From assembly GCA_013298415.1 (NCBI GenBank), contig JAAFHN010000110.1:1-7610 (forward strand): 7,610 nt of DNA. Reading direction: 5' to 3'. Every line of letters starts with the position of its first letter. Position 1 is the stretch's first letter. Below the pieces are notes generated by a model, which was given only the letters and a program-made list of their open reading frames with translations, was not told the DNA's origin and made no database searches. Source of the DNA: Comamonadaceae bacterium. Its GTDB lineage: Bacteria; Pseudomonadota; Gammaproteobacteria; Burkholderiales; Burkholderiaceae_C. Shown one piece after another: positions 6,330 through 7,610 of this stretch. The position numbers were made by a program, and so were the translations under genes.

Positions 6330-7364
6330 CCCCCAAACGATCAGCGCTTCGCCGCCCTCCACCAGCAAATCTACTTTGCGGCCCACAGGCAGGCTCACCT
6401 TGGTGGGCACATGGCCCATCGGCAGCCCCGTGAGCACGGGGCATTTCACCTGGGTGCGAAGCCACTCCACAACCGTTTGCAGCGTGAATCCGCGGTCGTT
6501 CACGAGCGGCGTGATCTTGGAAAACTGCCCCATCACGATCGCCTTTTGCTTGGCCAACACGCCCGCGTGCAAGAGCGTGGAGAGCATGCGCTCAATCTTG
6601 TAAGGGTGTTCGCCCACATCTTCCAAAAACAGCACCCCGCCCTTCACAGCGGAGTCCAGCGCCGGAAAGTAAGGCGTACCGACCAACGAAGTCAGCACGC
6701 AGAGGTTTCCACCCCACAGCGTGGCATTTTTGATGTGAATTGGCCGCTCTGTCCTGGTATTTACAACATCCGACGCTATCTTTTTTGACTGTTCCGGATT
6801 CGCGGATTTGGGCTTCGAGACCTGGGCCAGATAGGGTTTGTTCTCGCGCCGATTGAGCCGCCAGCCTGAGCCTTCGGCCACGTCGGCCAGCACATCGGCA
6901 AAGCAAGCTTGGGTGATCTCGTCCAAAGCGCCAGGTTTGCCATCGGCCCCATCCGGCACGATGAAATCCTCGCACACGCAGGGGCCCGCCCAAGTCACGC
7001 TCTGCTCGCCAGCGCCAAGCTTGGCAAGCATGGCAGTCTGCAAGGCCGTGAAGTCGCTCAAGCCAAACCACTGAGTGCCACGTGCGATGCTTTTGGAGAT
7101 CGCTTTGTAGGGAATCTGGCCCAAGATCCGGGTCAAGCCGTAGCCACCACGCGCAATCATCGCCACATCTGCGCCGCTGGCGGCGGCTCGGCTGATCGCC
7201 GCAACCCGCATGGCATCGTCACCCGCAAATCGCATGTTGCGCGCCAGCACCGCCTCATCCAACTCCACCTCATGGCCGAGTGCTTCCAAGCGCTTGATCC
7301 CGCGCTTGAACGCCTCTTTGTCTTGCACGGCAGTGGAGGGGGAATAGACGTAGATATGACTCAT
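6327..7364 (-). CDS. ldcA: LD-carboxypeptidase (murein tetrapeptide carboxypeptidase, family S66)
   Basis: A 345-residue member of peptidase family S66, which removes the terminal D-alanine from murein tetrapeptides in the cytoplasm during peptidoglycan recycling. Visible motifs: the N-terminal strand HIYVYSPS (3-10), ARGGYGLTRIL (71-81), the nucleophile Ser103 in GLSDFTAL, LWGGNL (216-221), LEDVGEHPYKIERML (247-261) containing the catalytic Glu (probably Glu252, possibly Glu248), and His318 in GLPMGH, completing the Ser-Glu-His triad. The ATG at 7364 is chosen because the family starts here; the open frame upstream to 7493 lies in intergenic repeat DNA. No Shine-Dalgarno is seen: six C residues precede the ATG and TACGAT lies just before them, so the mRNA may be leaderless. 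The protein is longer than the usual roughly 300-310 residues, in part because of a repeat-encoded insert at 194-214 directly before the conserved LWGGNL motif. Confidence 0.92.
   Translation of the reverse strand: MSHIYVYSPSTAVQDKEAFKRGIKRLEALGHEVELDEAVLARNMRFAGDDAMRVAAISRAAASGADVAMIARGGYGLTRILGQIPYKAISKSIARGTQWFGLSDFTALQTAMLAKLGAGEQSVTWAGPCVCEDFIVPDGADGKPGALDEITQACFADVLADVAEGSGWRLNRRENKPYLAQVSKPKSANPEQSKKIASDVVNTRTERPIHIKNATLWGGNLCVLTSLVGTPYFPALDSAVKGGVLFLEDVGEHPYKIERMLSTLLHAGVLAKQKAIVMGQFSKITPLVNDRGFTLQTVVEWLRTQVKCPVLTGLPMGHVPTKVSLPVGRKVDLLVEGGEALIVWG
6723..6785 (-). repeat. In-frame protein-inserting repeat, copy B (in LD-carboxypeptidase)
   Basis: This 63-bp segment encodes residues 194-214 of the LD-carboxypeptidase, pattern K-K-I-A-x3-VNTRTE-x5-KNA. 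It matches copy A at 3147-3209 without gaps, in the same orientation to the gene and the same frame. Shared blocks are gcatttttga (6724-6733), ctctgtcctggtatttaca (6747-6765), cat, gctat (6775-6779) and ttttt. Of the 21 encoded residues, 12 are identical to copy A. The insert precedes TLWGGNL, a conserved strand and turn of S66 enzymes. Part of the right end (KNA) could instead belong to the native protein; the core from 6747 to 6785 is the safest. Confidence 0.8.
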
Positions 7365-7370
7365 GGGGGG

Positions 7371-7376
7371 ATCGTA
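7371..7376 (-). promoter_or_regulatory. Candidate -10 box for a leaderless LD-carboxypeptidase transcript
   Basis: On the minus strand TACGAT is followed by CCCCCC and then the ATG, which would put transcription start at or next to the start codon. No good -35 is visible at the right distance and no Shine-Dalgarno exists. Weak evidence. Confidence 0.25.
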
Positions 7377-7463
7377 GCCTGGTCTTGAGCAGGTCTTTCC
7401 TCGCGTTCGGGTTGCACTGCCCTGGCGGGGCTTTCGCTTCTTTCCTCCGGAAGCTTGGTTTGG

Positions 7464-7610
7464 TGTCGGGTCTCGCCCCGACAGGCGACTCACTTTTGCC
7501 CGGCAGCAAAAGTAAGCAAAAGTGCCGCCCCGATCAACGCCTGATCCTGCGATGCTCGATTTGTGCGGGGTCGTCGCAAACTCGTTCGCTGCGCTCTCTC
7601 AAACAGTGCG
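7464..7610. repeat. Hairpin-rich intergenic repeat region
   Basis: Two perfect hairpins stand side by side: tgtcggg-tctcgc-cccgaca (7464-7483) and acttttgc-ccggca-gcaaaagt (7492-7513). A second gcaaaagtg (7516-7524) can also pair with cacttttgc (7491-7499). The following bases, with ctcgttcgctgcgctct near 7582-7598, resemble intergenic repeats that I recall as common in Comamonadaceae genomes; that is recollection, not a search. I see no coding region in 7365-7610. Confidence 0.6.

Noticed and set aside
7365..7493. N-terminal extension of the LD-carboxypeptidase
   Set aside because: The extra residues are basic and low in complexity and come from intergenic DNA with repeats; the S66 fold begins at the ATG at 7364.

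Overview
The window looks like chromosomal DNA of a Gram-negative betaproteobacterium, most likely Burkholderiales and probably Comamonadaceae. This is inferred from moderately high GC, the protein styles (Comamonadaceae-like S66 peptidase, membrane-anchored periplasmic penicillin acylase) and the type of short dispersed repeats between genes. No rRNA, tRNA, CRISPR, integrase or transposase gene is visible.

Layout: a fragment of a plus-strand gene ends at 81. It converges on a minus-strand succinylglutamate desuccinylase/aspartoacylase-like zinc deacylase (97-1116). A repeat-rich gap with inverted A-rich repeats follows, then a minus-strand penicillin-acylase-family Ntn hydrolase (1350-3959). 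A 231-nt gap carries a 20-bp tandem repeat, and then comes a minus-strand NAD(P)-dependent aldehyde dehydrogenase (4191-5621). A divergent intergenic region leads to a small plus-strand gene of unknown function (5886-6227). That gene converges on a minus-strand LD-carboxypeptidase of family S66 (6327-7364), and the whole gap between the two is a long inverted repeat. The last 246 bases are noncoding and rich in hairpin repeats.

The three minus-strand enzymes (amidohydrolase, deacylase, aldehyde dehydrogenase) could sit in related amide or amine catabolism, but the gaps of more than 230 bp filled with repeats argue against one tight operon. The LD-carboxypeptidase belongs to peptidoglycan recycling and is probably independent.

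The most notable observation is a 63-bp repeat present in-frame, in the same orientation and the same reading frame, inside two unrelated proteins: the penicillin acylase (3147-3209) and the LD-carboxypeptidase (6723-6785). Both copies encode a 21-residue peptide of pattern K-x-I-A-x3-VNTRTE-x5-KNA. The copies agree at 47 of 63 bases, including a perfect 19-bp block. This resembles, in principle, the protein-invading palindromic elements of Rickettsia and suggests a small mobile repeat that tolerates insertion into genes.
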